Positions 52,798 to 61,411 of a stretch of DNA of 64,000 nt are shown one piece after another. The notes beneath the pieces are model-generated. The model did no database searches. It was not told the origin of the DNA and saw only the letters and a program-made list of their open reading frames with translations. A program made the position numbers and the translations under genes. The stretch is taken from NCBI GenBank assembly GCA_041391745.1, contig JAWKNK010000009.1:62001-126000 (forward strand). Reading direction: 5' to 3'. Positions within the stretch are counted from its first letter, which is position 1. Each line of letters opens with the position of its first letter. The DNA comes from JAIXWP01 sp041391745. GTDB lineage: Bacteria > Bacteroidota > Bacteroidia > Flavobacteriales_D > Sanyastnellaceae.

Positions 52798-53307
52798 CTA
52801 ATTCTTTGACCAGTTACACGCATTGAGAATATCATCTACCAATGCATATAATTCATCCAATTCCCTTGGCCCTTTGTGCCTGTCGTGAATCGTCTTGGTC
52901 TGACCACCATAGTTTACAGTGGTGTAAACACTTGGGATATCGGTAATGGGAGAATCGTACTCGTCTTGCAAGCTAAAGTAGTTTATAGCCACAATCTTAT
53001 CTCTGATTTTTTGAAGATTGGCATTATCCAATGTTGTGTGGTAATTACCTATTTTTTCTACAAAATTCTTCCCTTCATAATAGACCTCACCATTATCCAT
53101 GATAGTCACATTGTAAATAGGACAAGTTCCAAAACATGCTGTACGCTTCATTTCAAAGAATACTGATGGTCGTTTTGGCATTTCATCGATCGGCTCGATT
53201 GCAATTGGATCTATCCTTTGAGGAGTAGTTTCTGTGGTAGACTTAGACTTGCATGCACCTGCCACTACCACCAACAAAGCAAAAAATACAAATGATAAAT
53301 ACTTCAT
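52798..53307 (-). CDS. DUF6438 domain lipoprotein
   Basis: The 169-residue protein has a lipobox (VVVAGAC, Cys19) and one domain with the pattern ACFGTCPIYNVTIMDNG, which I recognise as DUF6438. The conserved Cys-x3-Cys may be disulfide-bonded or bind a ligand; no function is known. It lies between yidC and the S46 gene in the same direction, with short gaps of 41 and 33 bases, so cotranscription is possible. Confidence 0.78.
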   Translation of the reverse strand: MKYLSFVFFALLVVVAGACKSKSTTETTPQRIDPIAIEPIDEMPKRPSVFFEMKRTACFGTCPIYNVTIMDNGEVYYEGKNFVEKIGNYHTTLDNANLQKIRDKIVAINYFSLQDEYDSPITDIPSVYTTVNYGGQTKTIHDRHKGPRELDELYALVDDILNACNWSKN

Positions 53308-53348
53308 ACTATTTGAGTTTTAATGGTGATATGCAGTAATCCTGCCGA

Positions 53349-55253
53349 TTATTTCAACTTCTTCTTTTGGTTGTCCAATTTCTTCTGCTGGTCTTTTTGA
53401 ATCTGTTCCAAACGTTGTGAGAAAGACGACTTCTTTTTAGGCTTGGCCTTGTTCGATTCAATCTTAGCACGAATCGCATCCTCATCGATGATGTAGTTTT
53501 TAATCACATACATCTGACCAATTGAAATTACGTTGGCAGTGAAATAATACATGCTCAAACCTGCAGGCATGCTATTCATGAAAAACAACATCATTACTGC
53601 AAACAAATTCATCATCACTTTCATGTTCGGCATACCCGGCTGCTGCACTGTAGGCTGAGAAGCCATACTCATGCGCGTATAAATGAAAGTAGATGCCGCC
53701 ATTAAAAGTGTAAATCCACTGATGTGATTTCCATAAACTGATGAAAGAATAGGAATATTCTGACTCCAGCTGAAAATGCTATCATAGGATGCAAGGTCAT
53801 CTGCCCAAAGGAAACTCTTGCCGCGCAAAACAATTTCAGCGGGGAAGAATCGGAACATCGCATATAAAATCGGCATCTGAAGCAATACTGGAATACATCC
53901 CGCAAACGGATTGACTCCCGTCTGTCGATACAACCCCATGATCGCTTGTTGCTTTTCTACCTGCTTGTCTGCACCTTCAAACTTCTTGTTGATTTCATCC
54001 ATCTCTGGTTTCAACACGCGCATTTTTGCGCTGCTCAAAAAGTTCTTCCAAGTAATTGGGAACAATACCATTTTGATGATCACCGTAACCAACAAAATGA
54101 TCAATCCAAAACTTGTGATGTAGTTCGAGAAGAACCAGAATAGTGGGCGAATCAAATAACGGTTCACCACTCCGATGATGCTCCATCCGTAGTCGATGAT
54201 TCTGTCAAATTCCTCCACTTCTGTTGCCTTCAACTCTTTGAAGTCGTTTGGTCCAAAGTAGAATGTAACATCTGAAGATGCTGTTTCACCTTGAATAGGA
54301 AGTGCAAGATTTGCAAAGTATTTCTTTGTAGTTGTGCTGTCTTTTCTTACTTGAACAGCCAGCTTTGATCCAGTCTTAAAATTTTCTTTGCTGATGACAG
54401 CTGCTGTAAAATAATCTTGTTTGAATGCCACCCAATTGGTTGGATTTTCTGTAGTGATAATCTGGTCTCCAGTTTCACTCAAGTAATCTCTGTCTTCTTC
54501 GTTTTCACGATAGTAAACCGAACACTTGCTGCGCTCTGCACGCAATCCCTTCTCATTGCTATGACCAACAGCCAACCACTCTAAGTTCAAATTTTCAGAA
54601 CCCAAAGAAAGTTCGTTACCCAAACCAACCACATTCACTTTCATCGGAACCGAATAACTGTTCGGTTCGAAGTGATAAGTCAACTCTAAGTATTTTCCAG
54701 GATCAGCAGTGTTTAAACGCATCGTCACATCTTGTGCTGATTCTTTTGCATTCACTGCAGATTGATTGGTTGTGAAATAGAAATAGTCTGAACCAAAGCG
54801 GCCTTTACCGGCAATGTTCATAGACAATTTCATTTTAGAAAGTGAGTCAACCCAAAGTTCTACGGCTGCTGAATCGCTGTAACGCTTGTAGCCATCAATC
54901 AAAACAACTTCGCGAATCATTCCACCTTTTGTGTCGATGGTCACGCGAATTTTATTGTTCTCGATATACACTTCATCGTTGCTTCCTGCAGTAGCAGGAG
55001 CGAAAATGCCAAACTTACTTTGACTCATGGCTTGGCGAGCACTGTCTGAAAGCACTACTTGTTCTTGAGTAGCTTCAAACTTCGCCGCCTCCTGCATTGC
55101 TTTGTCTTCTTGCACTTGTTGTGCTAATGCAAGACTATCCAAGCGCTGCTGCTCTGCGATTTGTTCTGGTGATGGTGAATTGTACCACGAAAAGCCGATC
55201 ACCAACAAAAGCATAAGCAAAAGGCCGATAATTGTATTCTTATCAAAATTCAT
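53349..55253 (-). CDS. yidC: Membrane protein insertase YidC
   Basis: The 634-residue protein has an N-terminal signal-anchor (NTIIGLLLMLLLVIGFSWYN), a large periplasmic domain (about 60-340) and the conserved 60KD_IMP core with five membrane segments (ITSFGLIILLVTVIIKMVLF, GCIPVLLQMPILYAMFRFFP and the last NVISIGQMYVIKNYI). It ends in a basic tail (KAKPKKKSSFSQRLEQIQKD) that binds the ribosome. YidC inserts and folds inner-membrane proteins, alone or with Sec. The long form with the periplasmic domain is the Gram-negative type. It is divergent from the ABC permease. Confidence 0.96.
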   Translation of the reverse strand: MNFDKNTIIGLLLMLLLVIGFSWYNSPSPEQIAEQQRLDSLALAQQVQEDKAMQEAAKFEATQEQVVLSDSARQAMSQSKFGIFAPATAGSNDEVYIENNKIRVTIDTKGGMIREVVLIDGYKRYSDSAAVELWVDSLSKMKLSMNIAGKGRFGSDYFYFTTNQSAVNAKESAQDVTMRLNTADPGKYLELTYHFEPNSYSVPMKVNVVGLGNELSLGSENLNLEWLAVGHSNEKGLRAERSKCSVYYRENEEDRDYLSETGDQIITTENPTNWVAFKQDYFTAAVISKENFKTGSKLAVQVRKDSTTTKKYFANLALPIQGETASSDVTFYFGPNDFKELKATEVEEFDRIIDYGWSIIGVVNRYLIRPLFWFFSNYITSFGLIILLVTVIIKMVLFPITWKNFLSSAKMRVLKPEMDEINKKFEGADKQVEKQQAIMGLYRQTGVNPFAGCIPVLLQMPILYAMFRFFPAEIVLRGKSFLWADDLASYDSIFSWSQNIPILSSVYGNHISGFTLLMAASTFIYTRMSMASQPTVQQPGMPNMKVMMNLFAVMMLFFMNSMPAGLSMYYFTANVISIGQMYVIKNYIIDEDAIRAKIESNKAKPKKKSSFSQRLEQIQKDQQKKLDNQKKKLK

Positions 55254-55374
55254 ATCTAAACTTCAAATGAGGGCGCAAAAGTCGTTAGAACTCCGCGTCA
55301 AATCTCAATTTTCACCATTTTTTTATCATCATTTTTCTAAAAACTCCAAAAATTGGGGAAGTTTGCATCGCTCA

Positions 55375-56403
55375 ATGGCAGAAGAAAAAAGAAAAATACC
55401 GCAAAAACTACTGACAATCATTTTGTTAGCTTCACTTTTGGGATTATTCCTTTTAGAAATAGCCTTCGGACCTGTTCAAATCAGCATCTCTTCTATTCTC
55501 AAAACCTTCTCCAACCCATCTGGAAATGAATCAGATAATGTGATTATTTGGTACTCCCGGTTACCTCAAGCTTTGATTGCTCTGCTCTCAGGGATTGGTT
55601 TAGCCCTCAGCGGTTGGTTGATGCAGTCGTTATTTCGCAATCCTTTGGCATCTCCTTCGGTGCTCGGAATCAGCAGTGGCGCTTCTCTCGGGGTCGCTCT
55701 TGCAATTCTCAGTGGCAGTTTTATCGGCATCTCATCATCTACCTTCATTGGAGATATTGGAATTGCTGCATCAGCCATGATAGGCGCCATCTTGGTTTTA
55801 CTATTGGTAATTGCCGTGGCAGCGCGCATGCGTGATCAAGTGAGTTTATTGATTGTCGGAATCATGATTGGTCACTTCGTAAGTGCCATTGTGAGCATCT
55901 TACAATTCAAATCAAACCCCGAAGCTCTGCGCAGCTATGTGCTCTGGGGCATGGGGAGCTTTGCTGATGCGGACTACAATAAAATTTTAGTCACAACGTT
56001 TATAATAGCTTGCACCTTAGCGATCACCTATTTTCTTCGGAACACTCTAAATGTGTTGAGTCTTGGCGATGATTACGCTCAATCACTCGGTGTTTCTGTA
56101 AAAAAAATTCGCATCATTCTGATTTTGATTTCTGGGGTTCTCGCAGGTGTGATTACAGCCTTTTGTGGTCCCATCGCTTTTATCGGACTGGCCGTTCCGC
56201 ATTTTACCCGAATCATATTCAAAAGCAGCGACCACCGTCAGCTCTTCTTTCCACTCATACTTATTGGAGCGATCACTGGACTGGGATGTGATTTCTTATC
56301 CCGCATGATTGAAATTCCACTCAATGCAGTGACCTCTGCTATCGGAGCACCTGTGGTGATTTTCATTATAGTAAAAAATGCCAAAACCAAAGCCTATCTA
56401 TGA
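55375..56403 (+). CDS. FecCD-family ABC transporter permease (iron/cobalamin type)
   Basis: From the ATG at 55375 (MAEEKRKIPQKLLTIILLAS) the permease is 342 residues with about ten membrane segments. It has the FecCD family blocks LSGIGLALSGWLMQSLFRNP, ISSGASLGVALAI and FCGPIAFIGLAVPHFTR. It forms the channel of an ABC importer for siderophore, heme or vitamin B12. The longer ORF from 55102 overlaps yidC and is rejected. Its stop overlaps the next start as ATGA, so the ATPase is translationally coupled. No binding protein or TonB receptor is in the window. Confidence 0.9.
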   Translation: MAEEKRKIPQKLLTIILLASLLGLFLLEIAFGPVQISISSILKTFSNPSGNESDNVIIWYSRLPQALIALLSGIGLALSGWLMQSLFRNPLASPSVLGISSGASLGVALAILSGSFIGISSSTFIGDIGIAASAMIGAILVLLLVIAVAARMRDQVSLLIVGIMIGHFVSAIVSILQFKSNPEALRSYVLWGMGSFADADYNKILVTTFIIACTLAITYFLRNTLNVLSLGDDYAQSLGVSVKKIRIILILISGVLAGVITAFCGPIAFIGLAVPHFTRIIFKSSDHRQLFFPLILIGAITGLGCDFLSRMIEIPLNAVTSAIGAPVVIFIIVKNAKTKAYL

Positions 56404-57038
56404 GCACACTGAAGCTTGAAAATATGGAAATTGGTTTTGGAAGCAAAAAGCTGCTTTCCATTAATGCTGAAATTCATTCAGGAAAATTGACAGCACTCAT
56501 TGGTAGAAATGGCGTCGGAAAATCGACTTTATTAAAAACCATTGCCGGACTCACTCCCCCACTTTCGGGTAGTGTGAAATGGAATGATCTTGCATTGGAG
56601 AAATTACTTCCCTCGCAGATGGCAACGGTGTGTAGTATTGTGTTTACGCAGCGACCACCCGTGCAAGGCTTGACCGTTTATGCAGTGCTTGAGCTCGGTA
56701 GATTTCCTCATCACAAAAAAGAAAAGAACACCGAGAAAGACCAAACGATCATTGCTCACTTTGCTGCTTCGATGCAAATAGAACATTTACTAGAACGCGC
56801 GATTGAAACATTGTCGGATGGTGAAATGCAAAAGGTAATGATAGCGCGCGCCTTCATTCAAGAAACACCGATCATCCTTCTCGATGAGCCTACGGCCTTC
56901 TTAGATTATATCGCGAAAGAAGAAGTGATCGCCTTGCTTAAAGAAAACGCCATTATAGAGGACAAAATCGTTCTCTTCAGCTCCCACGACATGGGGTTGA
57001 TAGAAAAATTCGCTCACGCGAGGTTGGGGCTGGGCTGA
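56400..57038 (+). CDS. FecE-like ABC transporter ATP-binding protein, short C-terminus
   Basis: The 212-residue protein has a Walker A (GRNGVGKST, 35-43), a signature LSDGE at 138-142, a Walker B (ILLDEP, 159-164) and the H-loop His196. It powers the permease encoded just upstream. Family members are usually around 250 residues; this one ends 16 residues after the H-loop. The bases after the stop still read in another frame for 24 codons (to about 57111), so the end may be frame-shifted or replaced by the repeat region that begins right there. The motif set suggests it could still bind ATP. Confidence 0.85.
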   Translation: MSTLKLENMEIGFGSKKLLSINAEIHSGKLTALIGRNGVGKSTLLKTIAGLTPPLSGSVKWNDLALEKLLPSQMATVCSIVFTQRPPVQGLTVYAVLELGRFPHHKKEKNTEKDQTIIAHFAASMQIEHLLERAIETLSDGEMQKVMIARAFIQETPIILLDEPTAFLDYIAKEEVIALLKENAIIEDKIVLFSSHDMGLIEKFAHARLGLG

Positions 57039-57121
57039 CCTGTCTGCCTTAATCATGATACGACATTTTTCCAGGCCTATGAACCGCACCTTCTCTCTCG
57101 CTAACCTCAAATAGTCAGAGT

Positions 57122-57248
57122 CAAGATTAAAACTACAATCGCACTGCAAGACCTCTCGCTTCGCTAGCGCTACGCTCGAATAGTGAGAACCAAGATTAAA
57201 ACTACAATCGCACTGCAAGACCTCTCGCTTCGCTAGCGCTACGCTCGA
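57122..57248 (+). repeat. Perfect 58-base direct repeat, two copies at a 69-base period
   Basis: The segment at 57122-57179 is repeated exactly at 57191-57248, with an 11-base diverged joint. Each unit contains CCTCTCGCTTCGCTAGCGCT. A degenerate third unit precedes it (CTCTCTCGCTAACCTCAA at 57092). The second unit is the 5' arm of the structured element at 57221-57389. There is no protein here. Confidence 0.8.
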
Positions 57249-57389
57249 GGGACCTGAATCAGCCCATATAAATAGGAATTGGTCAGCAAAACTTTGTTTT
57301 GCTGACCAATTCCTTCTACTTTGCAAAACCTCGGTCCCTGAGCGTTAGTTTCTTGAATGCGGAGCATGAAAAGAAACTATAGCGAAGGG
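57221..57389 (+). repeat. Dispersed structured repeat, copy 2
   Basis: Same layout as copy 1 at 49252. The outer stem is CTTCGCTA/TAGCGAAG (57228-57235 with 57380-57387) and the middle stem GGGACC/GGTCCC (57249-57254 with 57333-57338). A 19-base apical hairpin with a TTT loop is at 57274-57314, and a side hairpin AGTTTCTT...AAGAAACT is at 57347-57378 with an inner ATGC/GCAT. The apical sequence shares nothing with copy 1 but both fold perfectly. It lies between the ABC ATPase and the MuiA-like gene. The 440-base gap 57039-57478 contains this, the direct repeats and the promoter element at 57448. Confidence 0.75.
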
Positions 57390-57447
57390 CCCGGCCCCTG
57401 TCTCCGAAAGTTTTACCCCCAGATGAGTCATGGCGCAATACTTGCGT

Positions 57448-57455
57448 TACTTTCG
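57448..57455 (+). promoter_or_regulatory. Putative -7 promoter element, TACTTTCG
   Basis: TACTTTCG lies 23 bases before the ATG at 57479 and is identical to the element at 560. No -33 TTG is at the expected distance. Confidence 0.4.
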
Positions 57456-57478
57456 CAATAACATCATTACAATTGATT

Positions 57479-59098
57479 ATGAAAAAAACAATTCTGACCA
57501 CACTAGCATTAGCATTTTCGATTTTCACTTTTGCTCAGAATGCCAAAATTATTGAACCTAAAATCTCCGATGTCACTGTATTCATGCAGGGCGCGCAAAT
57601 CACTCACTCGGGTGATATTTCTTTAAAAGCTGGAGAGAATATTCTTAAAATTTCTGACTTGCCTGTCAACATTGACCCGAATTCTATTCAGGTGGAGGGC
57701 AATCCAAATTATGTGATTTTATCTGTTAGACATCAAGTCAACTACAGCACCGAAGGAGCAAGAACCCCGCGCATCCAAGCTATCAAAGACAGTTTGCAAG
57801 ATTTTCAATTCAAGCAAAAAGAAGTGATGGGATTGAAAAACGCCATGAACCAAGAAAAAGCACTTTTGGAAAATAACAGAAACATCAAAGGTTCCGATGC
57901 GGTGTTGCTTGCAGAAGATTTGGAAGAAATGGCCAATTTCTACAGAGAACGCTTCAAACAAATCGAATACAAATTGCTTGAGCTCAATGAGCAAGAAGCT
58001 GAAAACAATCGCGTGATTGGTCGTTTGCAAACGCAACTCAACCAAGCAAATGCTCGCGTGAATACGAACCCAAGTGAGGTAATGCTGACGGTAGAAAGTA
58101 AGAAAGACCAAAAAGCAGAATTAAAAATTTCATATTTCGCTTATAATGCCGGATGGATTCCTGTGTACGACTTGCGCGCTACAGATATCAATTCAAATAT
58201 TGAGTTTGCATACCGCGCACAAGTGTACCAAAGCACAGGCAACGATTGGGACAAAGTAAACTTGACCATCTCTACTGGCAATCCAAATGTAGGTGGACAA
58301 GCGCCACAACTTTACCCTTGGTACATCAACATATACAACCCAACAGCGTACAGACCTGTAGATCGAAAAGCAAAAGCCGAAGCGTATTACAATGCTACAC
58401 CAAGCGTTGCGTACGGTAGAGATGCTGATATGGAGAAATTGGAAGAAGTCGTGATTACTTCAGCTGACTTTACTGTGCTTTCTGAAAACACTGTAAGCAC
58501 TGAATTTAAGATCAATGTGCCTTACTCTATTCCAAGTGATAATCAGCAATACGATGTGATTATGCAAAAGGAAAGCATCAAAGCTTTATATGATTATGTA
58601 ACCGTACCCAAACTTGACAACGATGCCTTCCTTCGTGCGCGTCTAACAGATTGGATGCAATACAGTTTGCTTCCAGGAGAAAGCAACATCTACTTCAGAG
58701 GCACATACGTTGGTAAAGGATACATCGACCCGGTGCAAGCCAATGACACGTTGATGATTAGTTTGGGTAGAGACAGAGCGATTAATATTAAGCGTGATCA
58801 GATTAAAGAATTTTGCAAGACATCATCATTCGGGTCAAAGCAAACCACTACTAAAGCTTATGAAATTTCAATCACCAATACTAAAAAAGTAGATATTGAA
58901 ATTGAAGTAGAAGATCAAGTTCCAATTTCTCAGAACGGTGATTTAGAAGTAGAAGTAGAAGAAATGAGCGGTGGATCCTACGATGAGAAAACTGGAAAAA
59001 TCAAGTGGAAACTTACCATTCCTGCTGGAGGTACCGTGAAAAAACAATTGAAGTTTACCGCTAAGTATCCTAAGAAAATGTACGTGAGTGGGCTTTAA
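57479..59098 (+). CDS. MuiA-family protein (DUF4140/DUF4139), secreted
   Basis: From the ATG at 57479 the protein is 539 residues. It has a signal peptide (TILTTLALAFSIFTFAQN), a DUF4140 N-terminal domain (ISDVTVFMQGAQITHSGDIS), a coiled-coil region (about 95-190, many Gln/Asn/Glu) and a DUF4139 C-terminal beta domain (IPVYDLRATDINSNIEFAYR onward). The family is named after a mucoidy inhibitor from other bacteria; here its role is unknown. A TTG two codons upstream is a weaker start. Confidence 0.85.
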   Translation: MKKTILTTLALAFSIFTFAQNAKIIEPKISDVTVFMQGAQITHSGDISLKAGENILKISDLPVNIDPNSIQVEGNPNYVILSVRHQVNYSTEGARTPRIQAIKDSLQDFQFKQKEVMGLKNAMNQEKALLENNRNIKGSDAVLLAEDLEEMANFYRERFKQIEYKLLELNEQEAENNRVIGRLQTQLNQANARVNTNPSEVMLTVESKKDQKAELKISYFAYNAGWIPVYDLRATDINSNIEFAYRAQVYQSTGNDWDKVNLTISTGNPNVGGQAPQLYPWYINIYNPTAYRPVDRKAKAEAYYNATPSVAYGRDADMEKLEEVVITSADFTVLSENTVSTEFKINVPYSIPSDNQQYDVIMQKESIKALYDYVTVPKLDNDAFLRARLTDWMQYSLLPGESNIYFRGTYVGKGYIDPVQANDTLMISLGRDRAINIKRDQIKEFCKTSSFGSKQTTTKAYEISITNTKKVDIEIEVEDQVPISQNGDLEVEVEEMSGGSYDEKTGKIKWKLTIPAGGTVKKQLKFTAKYPKKMYVSGL

Positions 59099-59101
59099 TA
59101 A

Positions 59102-59692
59102 TTAAAGTAAATGGCCAAACACATTGCGTTTGGTTTCCAGATAAAATTTATTTTCATCATGAAGAGGGGTAGCAATAGCTACCCTTTCTTTTATCTCAAT
59201 GCCTGAGTTTTGGAAAGAGTCGTACTTCGCTGGATTATTGGTGAGCAGGCGAATTTCCTTTACTCCAAAAGCTTTTAAAATTTCTACTCCAGGAGTGAAG
59301 TCACGCTCGTCGGCATGAAAACCTAAAGCGATATTCGCTTGAGCGGTGTCCATTCCAGCATCTTGAAGATTGTAAGCTTTGAGTTTGTTTACAAGACCTA
59401 TTCCCCTCCCCTCTTGACGGAGATAGATGATCATTCCGCCATTCTCTTCCACATATTTGAGTGCACCATGAAGTTGATCTCCACAATCGCAGCGCAGACT
59501 TCCAAAAACATCACCGGTAAGGCATTCAGAGTGTAAACGAACATTCACTGTTTTGGTGAGGTCCGTATTTTCAGCCACAAGAGCCAAATGCGGCAAATCT
59601 TCTTTCCCACTATCGAAAGCATACATCTTAAACTTTCCCCAACTGGTGGGGATATTCGCCTCTACTAATGCTTTATTCTCCAATTCGCTCAT
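59102..59692 (-). CDS. ribA: GTP cyclohydrolase II
   Basis: The 196-residue enzyme has the zinc-binding cysteines in SECLTGDVFGSLRCDCGDQL and the RQEGRGIGLVNKLKAYNLQD block of RibA. It opens GTP to the first riboflavin intermediate, releasing formate and pyrophosphate. It is the stand-alone form without a fused DHBP synthase (RibB). The gene ends 4 bases after the MuiA-like stop and converges with it. Confidence 0.95.
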   Translation of the reverse strand: MSELENKALVEANIPTSWGKFKMYAFDSGKEDLPHLALVAENTDLTKTVNVRLHSECLTGDVFGSLRCDCGDQLHGALKYVEENGGMIIYLRQEGRGIGLVNKLKAYNLQDAGMDTAQANIALGFHADERDFTPGVEILKAFGVKEIRLLTNNPAKYDSFQNSGIEIKERVAIATPLHDENKFYLETKRNVFGHLL

Positions 59693-59729
59693 CTGAAATA
59701 TTTCGGCAAAGATACATCAGGTAAAAAAC

Positions 59730-61253
59730 TTAGTCTTCGTCCTTAACATTCAATGTGAGAAGACCTGCTATAATCATCGTTACACCACCAAGCGCGATAA
59801 TGCTCATTGTGTTTCCGCCGAAAATATGGCTGAGCAAATACCCCAAAATGGTCGCTGCTAGGATTTGCGGAATTACAATGAAGAAATTGAAAACGCCCAT
59901 GAAATAGCCCATCCTGTCTGCCGGAAGATTGCCTGCAAGAATTGCATAAGGCATAGACAAAATACTTGCCCAAGCAATCCCCATCAATCCCATAGAAACT
60001 GCAATAATCATTGGGTCGTAAACAAAACGCATCATGATCAAACCGACACCTCCTGCTACCAAGCATATCAAATGTGTTCTTCGTCGACTCGTGTATTTTG
60101 CAATAACAGGTATTAAAAATGCAAACAATGCCGCTACTCCATTTCTCACGGAGCTGCATAGGTTCCACCAATCAGCACCGTCATTGTATTCTTTTTTTAC
60201 ATGTTCTAATTGATCTAATTCAGCGCTGGATACCTTATCGCTTTCGGAAAAATAATTCGCAAGGTTAATGGTGATAGCCACCTTGTCTTTTCCAGGTTGG
60301 GCCTGAGCTGTAAAGGACGCATCCTGCTCCAAGTTGCGAAGCTGCATCAACTCTTCCTTTGATCCATGAAACGATGCCAATTGTGCAGAAATATCATCGC
60401 TCATTTTTTCGAAAAGTACACGATCCACTTTGGTGTCATAGACATATGTGGTGACCGCATCAGTACCATAAATCCACATGGCAAATAGAGAGAACCAAGT
60501 GAAGAATTGGACCCATGCCAATTGACGCATGGCTTTTGGCATTTTCAAAATACCAACGAATGGCTCAAAAAGTGATTTGGAGAATGAAGCCTTTTTGCGT
60601 TCCGCTTTGAACTCCTCCATATCATGAGGAGGAATTTCTTTCGTGGTAAATACGGTGTACATCACTGCGATGAGAAACGCAAAACCACCTACATAGAAAG
60701 ACCATTTCACGGAATCAGGAATAACACCAGTTTCAGCGGTATTGCTCAACCCAAACCAATTGCTAAACACCCAAGGTAAGAGCGCCGCGATAACTGAACC
60801 AGCACCTATGAAAAAGCTTTGCATAGCAAATCCCATCGTGCGCTGTTCGGAGGGCAACTTATCTCCCACGAATGCGCGGAATGGTTCCATTGAAATATTG
60901 ATAGAAGCATCTAGAATCCAAAGCATACCACCTGCTATCCACAACTCTGGTGAATTGGGCATTACAAACAATGCCAATGAAGCGAGAATTGCACCAATAA
61001 AGAAGTAAGGTCTTCTTCTGCCCCAGTAGGGATGCCACGTGCGATCGCTAAGGTATCCTATGATAGGTTGAACCAACAAACCTGTGAGTGGCGCCGCAAT
61101 CCAAAGAATTGGAATTTCATCCTTGTTGGCTCCAAGTGTTTGAAAAATTCTACTGACGTTGGAATTTTGAAGTTCAAATCCGAATTGAATGCCAAGGAAT
61201 CCGAAACTCATGTTCCAGATTTCCCAGAAGCTTAATTTTTTTAAAGCCTTCAT
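59730..61253 (-). CDS. MFS transporter, SLC45-like sugar/proton symporter
   Basis: The 507-residue protein has about twelve membrane segments and the MFS loop GYLSDRTWHPYWGRRRPYFF, typical of the GPH/SLC45 branch that moves sucrose, maltose or other glycosides with a cation. A hydrophilic loop of about 75 residues (around 285-360) interrupts the middle, longer than usual. The substrate cannot be assigned. It is preceded by a palindrome at 61297 that may be an operator. No sugar-cutting enzyme is next to it. Confidence 0.85.
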   Translation of the reverse strand: MKALKKLSFWEIWNMSFGFLGIQFGFELQNSNVSRIFQTLGANKDEIPILWIAAPLTGLLVQPIIGYLSDRTWHPYWGRRRPYFFIGAILASLALFVMPNSPELWIAGGMLWILDASINISMEPFRAFVGDKLPSEQRTMGFAMQSFFIGAGSVIAALLPWVFSNWFGLSNTAETGVIPDSVKWSFYVGGFAFLIAVMYTVFTTKEIPPHDMEEFKAERKKASFSKSLFEPFVGILKMPKAMRQLAWVQFFTWFSLFAMWIYGTDAVTTYVYDTKVDRVLFEKMSDDISAQLASFHGSKEELMQLRNLEQDASFTAQAQPGKDKVAITINLANYFSESDKVSSAELDQLEHVKKEYNDGADWWNLCSSVRNGVAALFAFLIPVIAKYTSRRRTHLICLVAGGVGLIMMRFVYDPMIIAVSMGLMGIAWASILSMPYAILAGNLPADRMGYFMGVFNFFIVIPQILAATILGYLLSHIFGGNTMSIIALGGVTMIIAGLLTLNVKDED

Positions 61254-61296
61254 AAAAGGTTATGGTTTGTTTGGTGATGCAATATAAATAAAGTAA

Positions 61297-61311
61297 GTGT
61301 ACCAGGTACAC
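61297..61311. promoter_or_regulatory. Candidate operator, odd palindrome GTGTACCAGGTACAC
   Basis: GTGTACC and GGTACAC are perfect inverted arms around one A, 44 bases upstream of the MFS start. The size suits a dimeric repressor of the LacI or GntR sort. The window encodes no such repressor, so the role is speculation. Confidence 0.3.
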
Positions 61312-61355
61312 GAAGTTGATGAATAGAAATGAAAATGGGAGTTGGGGATAAAAAA

Positions 61356-61379
61356 AGCCCCCACCGAATGGTGGGGGCT
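61356..61379. terminator. Bidirectional Rho-independent terminator
   Basis: AGCCCCCACC and GGTGGGGGCT form a 10-base stem with a GAAT loop, flanked by A and T runs. It can end the secreted GEVED protein gene on the minus strand. Confidence 0.85.
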
Positions 61380-61411
61380 TTTTATTTATAGGCGGAAGAC
61401 CGCTTTAATGA

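Noticed and set aside
55102..55374. Upstream extension of the FecCD permease
   Set aside because: It lies within and beyond the yidC start on the opposite strand and contains a hydrophilic leader unlike permeases; the ATG at 55375 fits.
57122..57248. Direct repeats as a possible CRISPR array
   Set aside because: Only two 58-base copies with an 11-base joint, far from repeat-spacer proportions, and no cas genes.
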